This document shows positions 6,069 to 14,883 of a stretch of DNA of 64,000 bases, one piece after another (positions within the stretch are counted from its first letter, which is position 1; every line of letters starts with the position of its first letter). Source of the DNA: Vreelandella venusta (GTDB taxonomy: Bacteria; Pseudomonadota; Gammaproteobacteria; Pseudomonadales; Halomonadaceae); NCBI RefSeq assembly GCF_007989605.1, contig NZ_BJUL01000016.1, forward strand, positions 1 through 64,000, in the 5' to 3' direction. The notes beneath the pieces were generated by a model that worked only from the letters and a program-made list of their open reading frames with translations, made no database searches and had not been told where the DNA came from. The position numbers and the translations under genes are program-made.

Positions 6069-6344
6069 TCAGTCCTGCTTTGCTTGAATCTTTAATTGCC
6101 AAGCAGAGAGGGCTTCATCAAGAAGATCCGCTTCACTGACTTTGGCGCCTGACTTCATCGTGCGCTTATGGGCTTCGTCTTTCAATAGCAGGCTGAACCG
6201 CTCGCGCATACGTACAGTTTTAGTGATGCGGGCATTGCTCCCAGCAAGCGTATTGGTTTCTTCATTTGCTTTTTCGGGATCATGACTGCGGAATTTTTCT
6301 ATGTCTGGGGTGGAAAAATTCATTGGTTTATTTTTTATTACCAT
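6069..6344 (-). CDS. Ribbon-helix-helix protein, likely ParB/ParG-type partition partner, 91 aa
   Basis: Residues about 40-82 fit a ribbon-helix-helix fold: a short beta strand (ARITKTVRMRERF), helix 1 with basic residues, a KSGAKVSE turn and helix 2 (ADLLDEALSAW). The first 35 residues look flexible, as in ParG-like proteins. Its start overlaps the end of parA by seven bases, the usual arrangement of type Ib partition operons, in which the RHH protein binds short repeats at the centromere, represses the operon and stimulates ParA. The octamer repeats in front of parA (6983-7017) are the obvious candidate site. Assignment rests on fold pattern and context. Confidence 0.7.
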   Translation of the reverse strand: MVIKNKPMNFSTPDIEKFRSHDPEKANEETNTLAGSNARITKTVRMRERFSLLLKDEAHKRTMKSGAKVSEADLLDEALSAWQLKIQAKQD

Positions 6345-6958
6345 GACTCAACTTCCTCAAAGAACTTACGCATTTCGTGTTTTGCGGCTGCATCTAAAGG
6401 CCTGTATTCCATTGCTGTTGTGCCGTCGGTAATTGCTTTAGCGTACGCACGTCGTTCAGCAATTGAGGTGTCGAACACCTCCATACCTGTTTCAGCAACG
6501 AAGTTCTTTACATCCTGGCTTGAGCCACGCATCTTGTTGAACAATACCTTACAAACCAGATCACGGTTAAAGCTGCTGGCTTGTTCAAGTACCTCTTTGA
6601 AGTCGTTAATCTCAACAACATCAAAGCCGGAATTACCCATAGGAGTAATTACGCGGTTAGCCAAGAGTAGGGCGTTACGCATTCCTGCACCGTCTCTACC
6701 AGCTACATCAATTACGGTGTACTCATAGTCTTGGCTTAGATGACGGCCCTCGTCAAAGATTGCCTTACCTAGTAACTGTACAGTGGTAAAAGGTACTGGC
6801 GAATGTTCACGACGCCAACCTACCCAAGTGGATGCACTGGCTTGGGGGTCACCATCTATAAGAAGGGTCTTACCTTTAGTAGCCAGGTAACTGGCCAAAT
6901 GGACAGCAATGGTGGACTTACCTACCCCACCTTTACCGTACGCTATGGCATAAATCAT
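6338..6958 (-). CDS. parA: ParA-type partition ATPase, 206 aa
   Basis: Deviant Walker A KGGVGKST at residues 9-16, Walker A' LLIDGDPQASAS (about 33-44) and Walker B TVIDVAGRDG (about 81-90), the ParA/MinD set. At 206 residues without an N-terminal HTH it matches small type Ib plasmid ParAs that segregate low-copy plasmids by ATP-dependent nucleoid binding. A GGAGAG ribosome site lies eight bases before the start. The downstream RHH gene overlaps it. Lytic N4-like phages do not need such a gene; together with the RepL-like gene at 7361 it indicates maintenance as a plasmid. Confidence 0.9.
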   Translation of the reverse strand: MIYAIAYGKGGVGKSTIAVHLASYLATKGKTLLIDGDPQASASTWVGWRREHSPVPFTTVQLLGKAIFDEGRHLSQDYEYTVIDVAGRDGAGMRNALLLANRVITPMGNSGFDVVEINDFKEVLEQASSFNRDLVCKVLFNKMRGSSQDVKNFVAETGMEVFDTSIAERRAYAKAITDGTTAMEYRPLDAAAKHEMRKFFEEVESW

Positions 6959-6982
6959 GGGATCTCTCCTAGTGGATCTGCC

Positions 6983-7017
6983 TTATTGCGTTATTGCATT
7001 ATTTAGGTACTGCAACA
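6983..7017. promoter_or_regulatory. Octamer cluster 3, candidate parA operator/centromere
   Basis: TATTGCG, TATTGCA and TATTTAG follow at eight-base steps (from 6984), and an inverted TGCAACA lies at 7011-7017. They sit directly upstream of parA, where type Ib partition systems keep their centromere and autoregulatory operator. Confidence 0.65.
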
Positions 7018-7107
7018 TAGTCCCCGAAACCAAAAGAGTCAATCACCTGCCCTTTTCAAAGATGCCCTGGTGAAACGGATTAGCGAGCGCCAGCGAGTCT
7101 GTCCGTG

Positions 7108-7128
7108 AAGCAGGGGATCAACCTGCTT
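7108..7128. other. Hairpin in the rep-par intergenic region
   Basis: AAGCAGG (7108-7114) pairs with CCTGCTT (7122-7128), followed by TTCC. It could end a small copy-control transcript, but no promoter for such an RNA is evident. It lies in the 402-base gene-free stretch 6959-7360 between parA and the rep gene. Confidence 0.35.
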
Positions 7129-7155
7129 TTCCGGCCTGGGGACAAGAGAAGAGAT

Positions 7156-7359
7156 TGTCAGAACTTACCTAAGTGTTTGATACTGATAACGAATAAAACA
7201 CCCCATGTCATCGTGAGGATTACACCTTGTCACTGTCACGATGACACCTTGTCATCCTCACAGTGACAATTTAAAAAATATTCACTAGAAACTTGTCACA
7301 CATACCGATGACAGTTTAGGCTTAGCACATACCCCAAACAATCACTGGATCGAATGACA
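7156..7359. promoter_or_regulatory. TGTCA-rich control region, candidate plasmid origin/operator
   Basis: TGTCA or its complement TGACA occurs at 7156, 7206, 7228, 7234, 7242, 7250, 7264, 7294, 7309 and 7355, ten copies in about 200 bases. TGTCATCGTGA (7206-7216) is inverted at TCACGATGACA (7236-7246). The repeats end at the rep start codon. They may be initiator iterons, operators or both. A weak sigma-70-like pair (TTGTCA at 7249, TAAAAA at 7272) lies inside. Confidence 0.6.
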
Positions 7360-7360
7360 A

Positions 7361-7867
7361 ATGGGAACTTCACGTAAGGTTTACGAATCTACAAGCACAG
7401 TCACTGATCTGCGTACAGGTGAGGCCGTACAACACACGTCCACCAATGTCGTACGTATTGCTCAGGAGCCTGCCTACGTGAAAATGTATGTCCAAGATCT
7501 AGGTAACCTAATGGAACTAACCGGTGGACAGAAAACCCTTCTGTACGCCCTGGTAAGCCGCATTGATTTTGAGGGCATCATAAGCCTTAACCCGTCTTCA
7601 CGAAAGCGTATAGCCAAGGCCGCAGGTATGTCAGAGGGTGCTTTCCGTAACGCCATCTCTGCTCTGTGTAAGAAAGAAATATTCCATCGTGTCGCCCCAA
7701 ATGAGTACGAAGTAAACCCCCATTACTTTGCCAAAGGGGAGTGGCGTAGCGTTGCACAGCGCCGTAAGGATTTTGAATTACGTATTCGCTATACCGCAGA
7801 TGGTCAACGTAGAGTTTCTACTTCTGGCCGTGAACCTGATTCACCTCAAGAAGATTTAGATATATAA
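7361..7867 (+). CDS. RepL-like plasmid replication initiator, 168 aa
   Basis: Residues 35-125 follow the pattern of the RepL family of plasmid initiators: a strand-helix start (VRIAQEPAYVKMYVQDLGN), a winged-helix-like core (GGQKTLLYALVSRIDFEGII..., RIAKAAGMSEGAFRNAISAL) and a wing (VAPNEYEVNPHYFAKGEW). The C-terminus is basic. The upstream TGTCA repeats and the divergent parA operon support a replication/partition cassette. A strong terminator follows. A related winged-helix regulator is the main alternative. Confidence 0.7.
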   Translation: MGTSRKVYESTSTVTDLRTGEAVQHTSTNVVRIAQEPAYVKMYVQDLGNLMELTGGQKTLLYALVSRIDFEGIISLNPSSRKRIAKAAGMSEGAFRNAISALCKKEIFHRVAPNEYEVNPHYFAKGEWRSVAQRRKDFELRIRYTADGQRRVSTSGREPDSPQEDLDI

Positions 7868-7870
7868 AAA

Positions 7871-7895
7871 AGGCCCCAGTAGGGGCCTGTTCTTT
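7871..7895. terminator. Terminator after the rep gene
   Basis: AGGCCCC-AGTA-GGGGCCT stem-loop followed by GTTCTTTCC on the plus strand. It separates the plasmid cassette from the minus-strand tail island. Confidence 0.8.
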
Positions 7896-7907
7896 CCTGT
7901 GTCGTCT

Positions 7908-8120
7908 TTAACGCACTTGTGAGTACAGATTTACTGCTACGCCGTTACGCTTGTCTACGCCGTCTTTAAAGGCTTTAAAGGCCTTGTCATCCAAATCAGT
8001 CGTAGTTTGTTTAACTGCCCAATCACCTAATACCACCAATAGGTTGTACGCGACTCGTTTTGCCACTGCGGTAGTAAGTAGCTTTGCTAACCCCTTTACT
8101 GCCAATAGACCTACTTGCAT
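7908..8120 (-). CDS. Small hypothetical protein of the tail-fibre island, 70 aa
   Basis: Last gene of the minus-strand island. The N-terminal 35 residues are amphipathic to hydrophobic (LLAVKGLAKLLTTAVAKRVAY), the rest charged. No family recognised; it could be a small membrane-associated or lysis-related protein. Confidence 0.55.
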   Translation of the reverse strand: MQVGLLAVKGLAKLLTTAVAKRVAYNLLVVLGDWAVKQTTTDLDDKAFKAFKDGVDKRNGVAVNLYSQVR

Positions 8121-8137
8121 TGTCGTACCCCCCTTAC

Positions 8138-8563
8138 TTAGAAACTTATAGCCGTTGCGGCTTCTACAGATGTTGACTGCTTGACGGCTTTCACCAACCG
8201 CTGTCGTTTCCCTGTTAGCTGCTGAAATGCCGTAAACATCTCAGCGTTACCTATTACGGCTTCACAGAGTTCAGCCATTGTCTCGGTACCGTCTTCCCCG
8301 TTACGTCCGAGTAAGATGGCGTCTAGTACAGGCGTTGATGGCCGCTCACCCTGTGGATTATCCACCCACGCTAGATAAGCTCTGGCTTCGTAGTTCTGGC
8401 TTGGCCATGTCGATTGCTCAACATCTGGGTAATCTTTGATTAGTGGCTCAGCCTGGGCAGTGTACGCCGCGTTGATCTCTGCAATTTTGGCTGCCTGGGC
8501 TTCTGCTAAAAGCTCGGCATCAGTCTTGGGCAGAGTGACCTCTGCATCTGCTAGCCAACTCAT
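8138..8563 (-). CDS. Tail fibre assembly-like protein, 141 aa
   Basis: Residues 15-75 resemble phage tail fibre assembly/DUF4376-type proteins: a helical AEAQAAKIAEINAAYTAQAE segment, then YEARAYLAWVDN and a small C-terminal helical domain. These help fold or attach the fibre encoded next to them. The start overlaps the preceding gene (ATGA). The fibre it serves is presumably 8897-9898 or 10707-14492. Confidence 0.6.
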   Translation of the reverse strand: MSWLADAEVTLPKTDAELLAEAQAAKIAEINAAYTAQAEPLIKDYPDVEQSTWPSQNYEARAYLAWVDNPQGERPSTPVLDAILLGRNGEDGTETMAELCEAVIGNAEMFTAFQQLTGKRQRLVKAVKQSTSVEAATAISF

Positions 8564-8886
8564 TCAGTCACCTCTTCTGGTTTAGGCACTACGTCATACA
8601 AAGGTAGCTCGATAGGCCCATTATGATTTTCCAGCACGATAGGCCTGGGGAAGCGTGTTTCGTACGGGGCGTTGGGGCCATGGCCCAGTCGGATCGTGCA
8701 TTCGTATTCGTCACCGTTACGCGTTACTTTCCCTAGTATGGAATGGTGGTGAGCTACGGCCCCATCAGGGAGTTCGGAGAGATCGAAGCTAACCCCATTG
8801 ATGGTAAGTACCACGCCAATGAGGCTGGCTTGTGTTTCAGGTAAGTCACCTAGGGGACATAAATTCAGGGTTAATTTCATGCTCAT
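8560..8886 (-). CDS. Hypothetical tail-region protein, 108 aa
   Basis: Beta-rich protein (LTINGVSFDLSELPDGA, YECTIRLGHG) with a proline-rich C-terminus. It overlaps the assembly-like gene by four bases and follows the fibre gene by ten, so it is probably a small fibre or adaptor component. AAGGAG precedes the start; a second ATG two codons later is equally possible. Confidence 0.65.
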   Translation of the reverse strand: MSMKLTLNLCPLGDLPETQASLIGVVLTINGVSFDLSELPDGAVAHHHSILGKVTRNGDEYECTIRLGHGPNAPYETRFPRPIVLENHNGPIELPLYDVVPKPEEVTE

Positions 8887-8896
8887 TTTCTCCTTA

Positions 8897-9898
8897 CTAC
8901 CAACGACCGATAGCGAAAAAACTAAAGGGAATTCCAGTTAGCGGGATACTCTGAGTGGATAAGGGCCTAAACCGAATATCATTTCCAGAACTAACTCCAA
9001 AAACTGTGGCACCAAAGACAGGGATAAGTGAACCGGCATTGCTTATTTTCTGTACGTCAACAAATGTCCATTCTGCTAAGACAGGTAGGGGTAAACTTAT
9101 GTTGGAAGGTGACGTATACAAATTTCCCGATTCTAGGGTGAGAGCAACATCCAAAAGACTCTTTCCGAACGCTATTACCGCCCCACCAGCGAACTTGAAA
9201 TACTCCCCGTTAGCATTACTACCCTGCTCAATAATCGCGCCGGTAGGAACTCCGTCTACTTGAGTCACTGCACCGAGGATATTAGCGTTATGTACCAACC
9301 TTACCGCTTTTTTGCGGGTGCCGAAGTTAGATGCTTTGACATAAATTTGTGGGGGTCTGCTAGATGGAGCACCACCTCCATCAACCAGTATTTTTGACCA
9401 GTTATTGCCGTCCCATAAACCGTGGTACATGGTTGATCCACTACTCTGACCTAGGAAGCCATCACTTAGAGGGCCTAGCTCTTCGGCTCCCGATACGGAG
9501 TAAAACCCACCCACGCCTGGGTCATCCCAGTTAACGCCCTCTTTGCGACCGTTTGACCCTAATCCAAACGCACCAACAGCCATCAAGTCATTGGTGCCCC
9601 CACCAACAACCCCTCTCCCAAGCAGCGGCCCCAACTGATCAATCACGCTGTTCAGTTCAGCGCGGTCGGGGAACTCAGCGATCAACTCGGCGCTTGATCC
9701 CTGTCTACGATAGAGGCGCATGTAAGCACCGTTACCAGGGACGCTGAAATATTTACCGTCTACTGTAGCCGCACGTCCTTCATTTACCGTCGGGTAAATG
9801 TTATTTAGCCCCATACCTGCATCCCGTACCCGCACTACCTCCTGTACCAGCGTAGCGTTGGTTTGTTCTAAGCTGGCAACAGCCTGTTCAAATGACAT
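8897..9898 (-). CDS. Tail fibre protein, 333 aa
   Basis: The first 25 residues form a short coiled coil (FEQAVASLEQTNATLVQEVV), then come glycine- and serine-rich beta sequence with YFSVPGNGAYMRLYRR (about 48-65), common in fibre N-terminal repeats, and a C-terminal beta domain. It probably helps host recognition. AGGAGG precedes the start. Hypervariable receptor-binding domains of this kind cannot be typed by eye. Confidence 0.65.
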   Translation of the reverse strand: MSFEQAVASLEQTNATLVQEVVRVRDAGMGLNNIYPTVNEGRAATVDGKYFSVPGNGAYMRLYRRQGSSAELIAEFPDRAELNSVIDQLGPLLGRGVVGGGTNDLMAVGAFGLGSNGRKEGVNWDDPGVGGFYSVSGAEELGPLSDGFLGQSSGSTMYHGLWDGNNWSKILVDGGGAPSSRPPQIYVKASNFGTRKKAVRLVHNANILGAVTQVDGVPTGAIIEQGSNANGEYFKFAGGAVIAFGKSLLDVALTLESGNLYTSPSNISLPLPVLAEWTFVDVQKISNAGSLIPVFGATVFGVSSGNDIRFRPLSTQSIPLTGIPFSFFAIGRW

Positions 9899-9931
9899 TT
9901 ACACCTCCTAAAAAGGTACCCATATACTTAG

Positions 9932-9952
9932 GTATTGCATTATTGCAATAAT
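9932..9952. repeat. TATTGCAA-type octamer cluster 4
   Basis: TATTGCA at 9933-9939 and 9941-9947, eight bases apart, between two tail-island genes. Confidence 0.7.
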
Positions 9953-9982
9953 TAACACGAGTATAATGAGTACCCTTTTTAA

Positions 9983-10348
9983 TTACTGGTTTAGTTTACT
10001 TTCAAACTCTTTTACCAGCTGGTGCATCTCTGCCGGAGTAGCCGCATTACGTATGCAAGTTTTAACGTACATTCGTGCTACTTCCACACGTTCAATCAAT
10101 GCCTGTCGTTCGGCATACTTATCCAGTATTAACTGAGCCAGGGCTTTAATTGTGACGCCTAGTACTTTGGCCTCCTGTTTAAGCAACGACCCTCTACCAG
10201 CTTTAGCCTCTGTGACTTTCTGGTCATGGATTTCTTTTAAGCTAGGGGCTATGTACCTCGCCTGATCTGCCAGGGTATCTACACGATCTAGGTAATGCTC
10301 TACCGCTGTACCATGGTCTTTATAAGTACTTGCTTTAAGCGTCGCCAA
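9983..10348 (-). CDS. Hypothetical tail-island protein, 121 aa
   Basis: All-helical, charged protein (YLDRVDTLADQARYIAP...). Not recognised. It overlaps the upstream gene by 14 bases and is cotranscribed with the fibre genes; a chaperone or internal structural role is conceivable. Confidence 0.65.
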   Translation of the reverse strand: MATLKASTYKDHGTAVEHYLDRVDTLADQARYIAPSLKEIHDQKVTEAKAGRGSLLKQEAKVLGVTIKALAQLILDKYAERQALIERVEVARMYVKTCIRNAATPAEMHQLVKEFESKLNQ

Positions 10349-10697
10349 GGGTGATTACCTCCGTATGGTCTTTATATTTCGCTAAGCCTGTAAAATAGAA
10401 GGTGTAGCTCCCAGGTATATCAAATTCGGCTACTAATGGTTCATCATCAGTCACCCCACTACTACCATTAACAGATACATGTAATCCATCAGGTAGGCCG
10501 TTAAATGTAATGGATAGACCGTCTACAATATAATCCAACGCAATTGGAATCTTTGGTTGTATGACCCCTTCTTCATCGACGTAGTGAGTGTCATCCATTA
10601 CATCAGGCTCGCATGGAATGTAACGATAAGGGCCACTATTAATTTGTAAAATTTGGCCTCTATAATCAGTCATTGCGTAGTAAAAAACTTCTTCCAT
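10335..10697 (-). CDS. Hypothetical tail-island protein, 120 aa
   Basis: Beta-rich protein with an immunoglobulin-like end (EFDIPGSYTFYFTGL) typical of small virion decoration or fibre-associated proteins. AAGGA precedes the start, just downstream of the J-like gene. No specific family recognised. Confidence 0.65.
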   Translation of the reverse strand: MEEVFYYAMTDYRGQILQINSGPYRYIPCEPDVMDDTHYVDEEGVIQPKIPIALDYIVDGLSITFNGLPDGLHVSVNGSSGVTDDEPLVAEFDIPGSYTFYFTGLAKYKDHTEVITLGDA

Positions 10698-10706
10698 TAT
10701 TTATCC

Positions 10707-13700
10707 TTAACGTAGTGTGGCAATTAAACCAATAGAACGACCTGTGATTTTAGCATCCCCCCAAACATACACACTAAATACCGAGGTGCCTGTCTTTCCG
10801 CCCACATGGGCTGCAACACACATTGCCCCATTACCACCTGGTCGACCTACTACTGCTATACCATCTCGACGTATTTCAAACCCTAATAAACTTCCTTCTG
10901 TTACCCCGAAAGACACACTTACTAATACGTTTGCTCCTTGTGCATCAATGGATGCAGCGATTATTGGTTTCTTTGAACCAGGTGTAATATCAAGCAAACT
11001 AGACGCTGCGGCAGATACAGGGACAGTTACTGCACGCCCTTTAATCTGTAGTGTGTCTACATAAGCGTCACCTGTATAAATCCGATTACCGTTAATCGTC
11101 GTAGAGCCTGGGCGTGTCCAACTATCAAACACACGACCATAAGTACTATTAGCGCGGTCACGTACCGTATCGGCAGTACTCCCTACCATGTCCTCGTATA
11201 CGATTGAGTCTTTGCCCGCTAACGTACCTAAACCATTCACCCTGTTAAATTGCACCCTACCGTTAAAGAAAATATCCCCATTAGATATGATGAATGGCTT
11301 TTTCTTTAGTGAGTGCTTACCTATCCAGAACAGGTCTACATCAAAGCCTGCATCTACTCGTGTACCATCGTTGTAAATACCGAAGCCACCAATCAAGCCA
11401 TTGGACTGTACCTGGGCCGTGTACAGTGCCCCTAGTCCGGTGATCTTGCCATTAATGCTGTTGACGTTCGTTTGCATGGTTTGACGTACGGAGCTAATGT
11501 CTTCCCCTAATACCGACTGAACGGTCGATATTTGAGATGCAGTACTCCCAATCCGGTCATCCAAGCGTTCAACTTGGGTATTTAGCTTGGTTTGTACGCT
11601 AGAAATATCCCCCTCTAAGCTGGATTGAAGAGTAGTGATCCTGCTCCCTGTACTGTTTATCCGTCCGTCTAATCGGTTTACTTCTACGATGATCGTGTCT
11701 TGGAGTCCGGACATTCCTTCTTCTAAAGCAACGCCTACTTCATTGATGCGAGTAGCATTGCCGGTAATACGTCCATCGACACGTTTTATTTCGCTGGTTA
11801 GCTTCTGCTGGACACCAGCAATGCCATCTGTCGATGCTGTCTGTACCTGGATAATAGCTTTAGCGTTGTTGCTTACATCGCCTGCTACGTTGGAGATCTG
11901 TGTGGTAAATGACTGACGTACCGTAGATAACTCATCCTCCAATTCAGACTGGACTGTAGAGACGGCTGCCGCCGTTGAATTGATACGTCCATCCAGGCGA
12001 TTTACTTCTGTAGTGATTTCCTCTTGGACACCTGCAACAGTACCGAGAATGTCAGTACGGGATTCATTGATTGCTTTGGTATTACCTGATATCCGCCCGT
12101 CTACTCGATTAATTTCAGATGTGAGGTCAGTACGTATTCCGCTAAAGCCTTGCTCTATGGCCACCAATGTATCGGTGATGGCATTCGCGTTCGCCACAAC
12201 TCTCCCATCGACTTCTTCAATGTCGGTAGTGAATTGCTGGCGCACGTTAGAGATGGCATTACCTGTGTCAGTGATAACATTCGTAATGGCCAAGGCATTG
12301 GCTTTTACGTCATCCCCTACGGCTTTTATTCGAGTATCAAAGACCTGCTGAGCAGTAGCCAGGTCATCCCCTAGCTTACTCTCTACCGTAGTAATCGCTT
12401 GAGCATTAACCTGAATGGCGCCATCTAAGCGAATTACCTCTGTACGCTGGCTTTCTTTAACCTGTGCTAAGCCTTCTCCTAGCTGGGATTCAATCCCATC
12501 CACGCGCATACTGACCGATTGGTAGCGGTCTACATTGACCCCTTCCAAACTGTAAATCGTGGCAGATGCCGTATCACGGTGTGCGGTAATGACATTCTGA
12601 ATTAGGCCACGTATAAGGTCATCTGTCGCTTGTACTACCGCTTGTTGGGTAATCCGTCCTTCGTTTTTGCCTACGCCCGCCCAGAGATCAGTTACGTCTT
12701 GAGATAATGCGCCCTCTAAATCTACGCGGGCTTCGGTTTCACGTTGGATATCCGCCGCCAAATCACCATTAGCAGCAGTCAGTGTTTGAATTTCAAGCGC
12801 CATACCCTCCAGATCATTGCTTAAGGTGGTTTGCTTGTTTTCGATGGCACTGGTGGTTTCCCCAAACGTAGAAACCAGGTTAGTAATATCCTCAGCTAGT
12901 GACTGTTTTGTATCCGCCAAAGCTTGTTGAATTTCTTCTAGTTGGGCAGTAATTTCAGGTATTTCAGTATCCGCTACGTCTACCAACAAACGGTCTACTT
13001 TTACTGTTCCGCCTGAGCCTGACGTATCTCCCCATAGCACAACGTAATGGGTAACTCCTGCGGTATCCGGTACCGTAATTTCACTATCAAAAACAGTCCA
13101 AGTGCTGTTAGGGGCATGACGTTGCCATCCGCTGAACCAACCGTCTGATGTGGCATAGCCCACCGCAAATTCAGTACTGCCTCCATCAATAGCTTTCGCG
13201 GCTAATCCCACCCTCAAGCGTCGCCCGATGAATGAATCACCAGTACCACTAGGAATAGGGATAGCAACACCGAAAGGAACCGAACCAGTAGCAACACTAC
13301 CGACAGTGCTTCCAATGATGGCAGCCTGTTCGCCTGAGAATACATCGCCAATTTCAGGCGTTATTGTGTGGCCGGTCCCCGCTACCCACCGGTTCATTTC
13401 CACGCCGCTTTCGAAGCTGTTTGCAAATGAAGGTAGGGCATCAATCTTGGCAGAAAGCACGCTGATACGAGATGCCAATGCCGCTAAGGCATCTGCCCGT
13501 ACCTGACGTTCTTCAATTAGCTGTGCTTCGTTATTTTCAACTTCAACAGCTAAACCATCAATGCGGGTAGCCGTGGCTTCCCTGTCGCTAATACGTACTT
13601 CTTCTAGCGTGTAGATCGTCGCAGCATTGCTGTTATACGCTGCGGCAATAGCAGCCAGTTGGCTGGCGTATAGCCCCTGATCTAGTTCATATTGTTCCTG

Positions 13701-14492
13701 TAAGTTAAGGAATTGCTGATTACGAGCAGCGGCTTCTTCTTGGATGGCACTAGTTCGTGCATCGGCCTCATACAGTAAGCCTTCAATACGTTCATCCCGT
13801 TCGTTGTTGAGGCCTGCAATACGTTCTTCACGCTCCTGAGCAATCTGCTCGAAGCTCGTACCTAATGTCAGCTGAATCTCATTTACAGCAGCTACAAAGT
13901 CACCAAAACGAAACTCCTGTAGATCCTTATATTCGTTTAGTAGATTAACGGCATCGTCTGCTACTCGGCGGGCATCTTCTATTGCTGCATTTATTCCGAA
14001 GCTACTATCTATACGATCTAGTCGCTCTTGCAGAATATCGAGTTCAAGTAACTCAATCTTTGCAATCTTTTCCTTTAATTTTTGAGCCAAGTGACTGTCG
14101 TTAATCATATCCGACAGATCTTTAATTACTTCACTAATAAAGGGTTTTGGTGTTGCACTTGCTGGGCCAGCCAACTCCAGAGAAGTACCGCTAATGCTAA
14201 ACGTCTTTACCCAGTAGAAATACTCACGAGGAGTTTCTGCATCTATTCTATCGTAGTGATAATTAGCACTTACCCGCTTTAACTCGACCGCATCTTCAAA
14301 CGTACCAGTTAAACTCCGGTAAATGATGGTGTATGCCACAGCATTAGGATTAATCTCTGGATACGTCCAGGTAACATCAACACCCCCAATTACCCCCACC
14401 GCTGAAATATTAATTACACCTTCTGGATCTCCAGGCTTTTTAACCCCGACACCAGAAATACCACACGTAATGGTACAAGGCTCACTTGACAT
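10707..14492 (-). CDS. J-like host-specificity tail protein, 1261 aa
   Basis: N-terminal fibronectin type III-like domain (about 25-115, with VDVTWTYPEINPNAVAYTI), a long coiled coil, a carbohydrate-binding-like beta domain (about 350-510), then some ten imperfect 40-50-residue helical repeats built around VDGRI or LDGRI (about 620-1040). Near residue 1040 comes ALYTAQVQSNGLIGGFGI, the hallmark of DUF1983, the C-terminal module of lambda J-type central fibres. It should bind the host receptor. Such a protein is typical of siphoviruses; here it serves a podovirus-type genome. AAGGGGG precedes the start. Its C-terminal 190 residues are beta-rich and probably form the tip. Confidence 0.8.
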   Translation of the reverse strand: MSSEPCTITCGISGVGVKKPGDPEGVINISAVGVIGGVDVTWTYPEINPNAVAYTIIYRSLTGTFEDAVELKRVSANYHYDRIDAETPREYFYWVKTFSISGTSLELAGPASATPKPFISEVIKDLSDMINDSHLAQKLKEKIAKIELLELDILQERLDRIDSSFGINAAIEDARRVADDAVNLLNEYKDLQEFRFGDFVAAVNEIQLTLGTSFEQIAQEREERIAGLNNERDERIEGLLYEADARTSAIQEEAAARNQQFLNLQEQYELDQGLYASQLAAIAAAYNSNAATIYTLEEVRISDREATATRIDGLAVEVENNEAQLIEERQVRADALAALASRISVLSAKIDALPSFANSFESGVEMNRWVAGTGHTITPEIGDVFSGEQAAIIGSTVGSVATGSVPFGVAIPIPSGTGDSFIGRRLRVGLAAKAIDGGSTEFAVGYATSDGWFSGWQRHAPNSTWTVFDSEITVPDTAGVTHYVVLWGDTSGSGGTVKVDRLLVDVADTEIPEITAQLEEIQQALADTKQSLAEDITNLVSTFGETTSAIENKQTTLSNDLEGMALEIQTLTAANGDLAADIQRETEARVDLEGALSQDVTDLWAGVGKNEGRITQQAVVQATDDLIRGLIQNVITAHRDTASATIYSLEGVNVDRYQSVSMRVDGIESQLGEGLAQVKESQRTEVIRLDGAIQVNAQAITTVESKLGDDLATAQQVFDTRIKAVGDDVKANALAITNVITDTGNAISNVRQQFTTDIEEVDGRVVANANAITDTLVAIEQGFSGIRTDLTSEINRVDGRISGNTKAINESRTDILGTVAGVQEEITTEVNRLDGRINSTAAAVSTVQSELEDELSTVRQSFTTQISNVAGDVSNNAKAIIQVQTASTDGIAGVQQKLTSEIKRVDGRITGNATRINEVGVALEEGMSGLQDTIIVEVNRLDGRINSTGSRITTLQSSLEGDISSVQTKLNTQVERLDDRIGSTASQISTVQSVLGEDISSVRQTMQTNVNSINGKITGLGALYTAQVQSNGLIGGFGIYNDGTRVDAGFDVDLFWIGKHSLKKKPFIISNGDIFFNGRVQFNRVNGLGTLAGKDSIVYEDMVGSTADTVRDRANSTYGRVFDSWTRPGSTTINGNRIYTGDAYVDTLQIKGRAVTVPVSAAASSLLDITPGSKKPIIAASIDAQGANVLVSVSFGVTEGSLLGFEIRRDGIAVVGRPGGNGAMCVAAHVGGKTGTSVFSVYVWGDAKITGRSIGLIATLR

Positions 14493-14562
14493 AGAATCCC
14501 CCTTAAAGTTTCAGGTAATTCTATCCACTCCCGTTCTACTTAACTTATAAATCGGAAGTAAT

Positions 14563-14883
14563 ATGGCTTCTTATAAATCCCCAGAAGATGAGATTAAAGA
14601 ACTTAAAGTTCAACTCCGTCGAATGACAGAACTACTTGAGTACTACCGTGCAAACTGTCCTTTTGACATAGAGGAGTCTATGCCCCCTATAGGGTACTTC
14701 GTTACTCCAATGGATAACTGGACAGCTGCATTTATTACAAACGGTCGTCCTGTGCTAATCGAATCCAATCTTCAAAACGACGTTAATGCGATTGCGCGAT
14801 GTTGGGTTCATCTTAAAACGACTGATCCTTATGTGATAGGACGCCATAATGCGCTTAAGCAAACTAGAAAAAACGCAACTTGA
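14563..14883 (+). CDS. Hypothetical protein, 106 aa
   Basis: The N-terminal 30 residues form a coiled coil (EDEIKELKVQLRRMTELLEYY); the rest is a small mixed domain. Not recognised. First gene of the rightward middle region, divergent from the J-like gene, with GGAAG before the start. It overlaps the next gene by 35 bases. Confidence 0.65.
   Translation: MASYKSPEDEIKELKVQLRRMTELLEYYRANCPFDIEESMPPIGYFVTPMDNWTAAFITNGRPVLIESNLQNDVNAIARCWVHLKTTDPYVIGRHNALKQTRKNAT

Noticed and set aside
5844..7867. Integrase-based lysogeny
   Set aside because: No tyrosine or serine integrase, excisionase or attachment-site duplication is seen; rep and par genes point to plasmid, not chromosomal, persistence.
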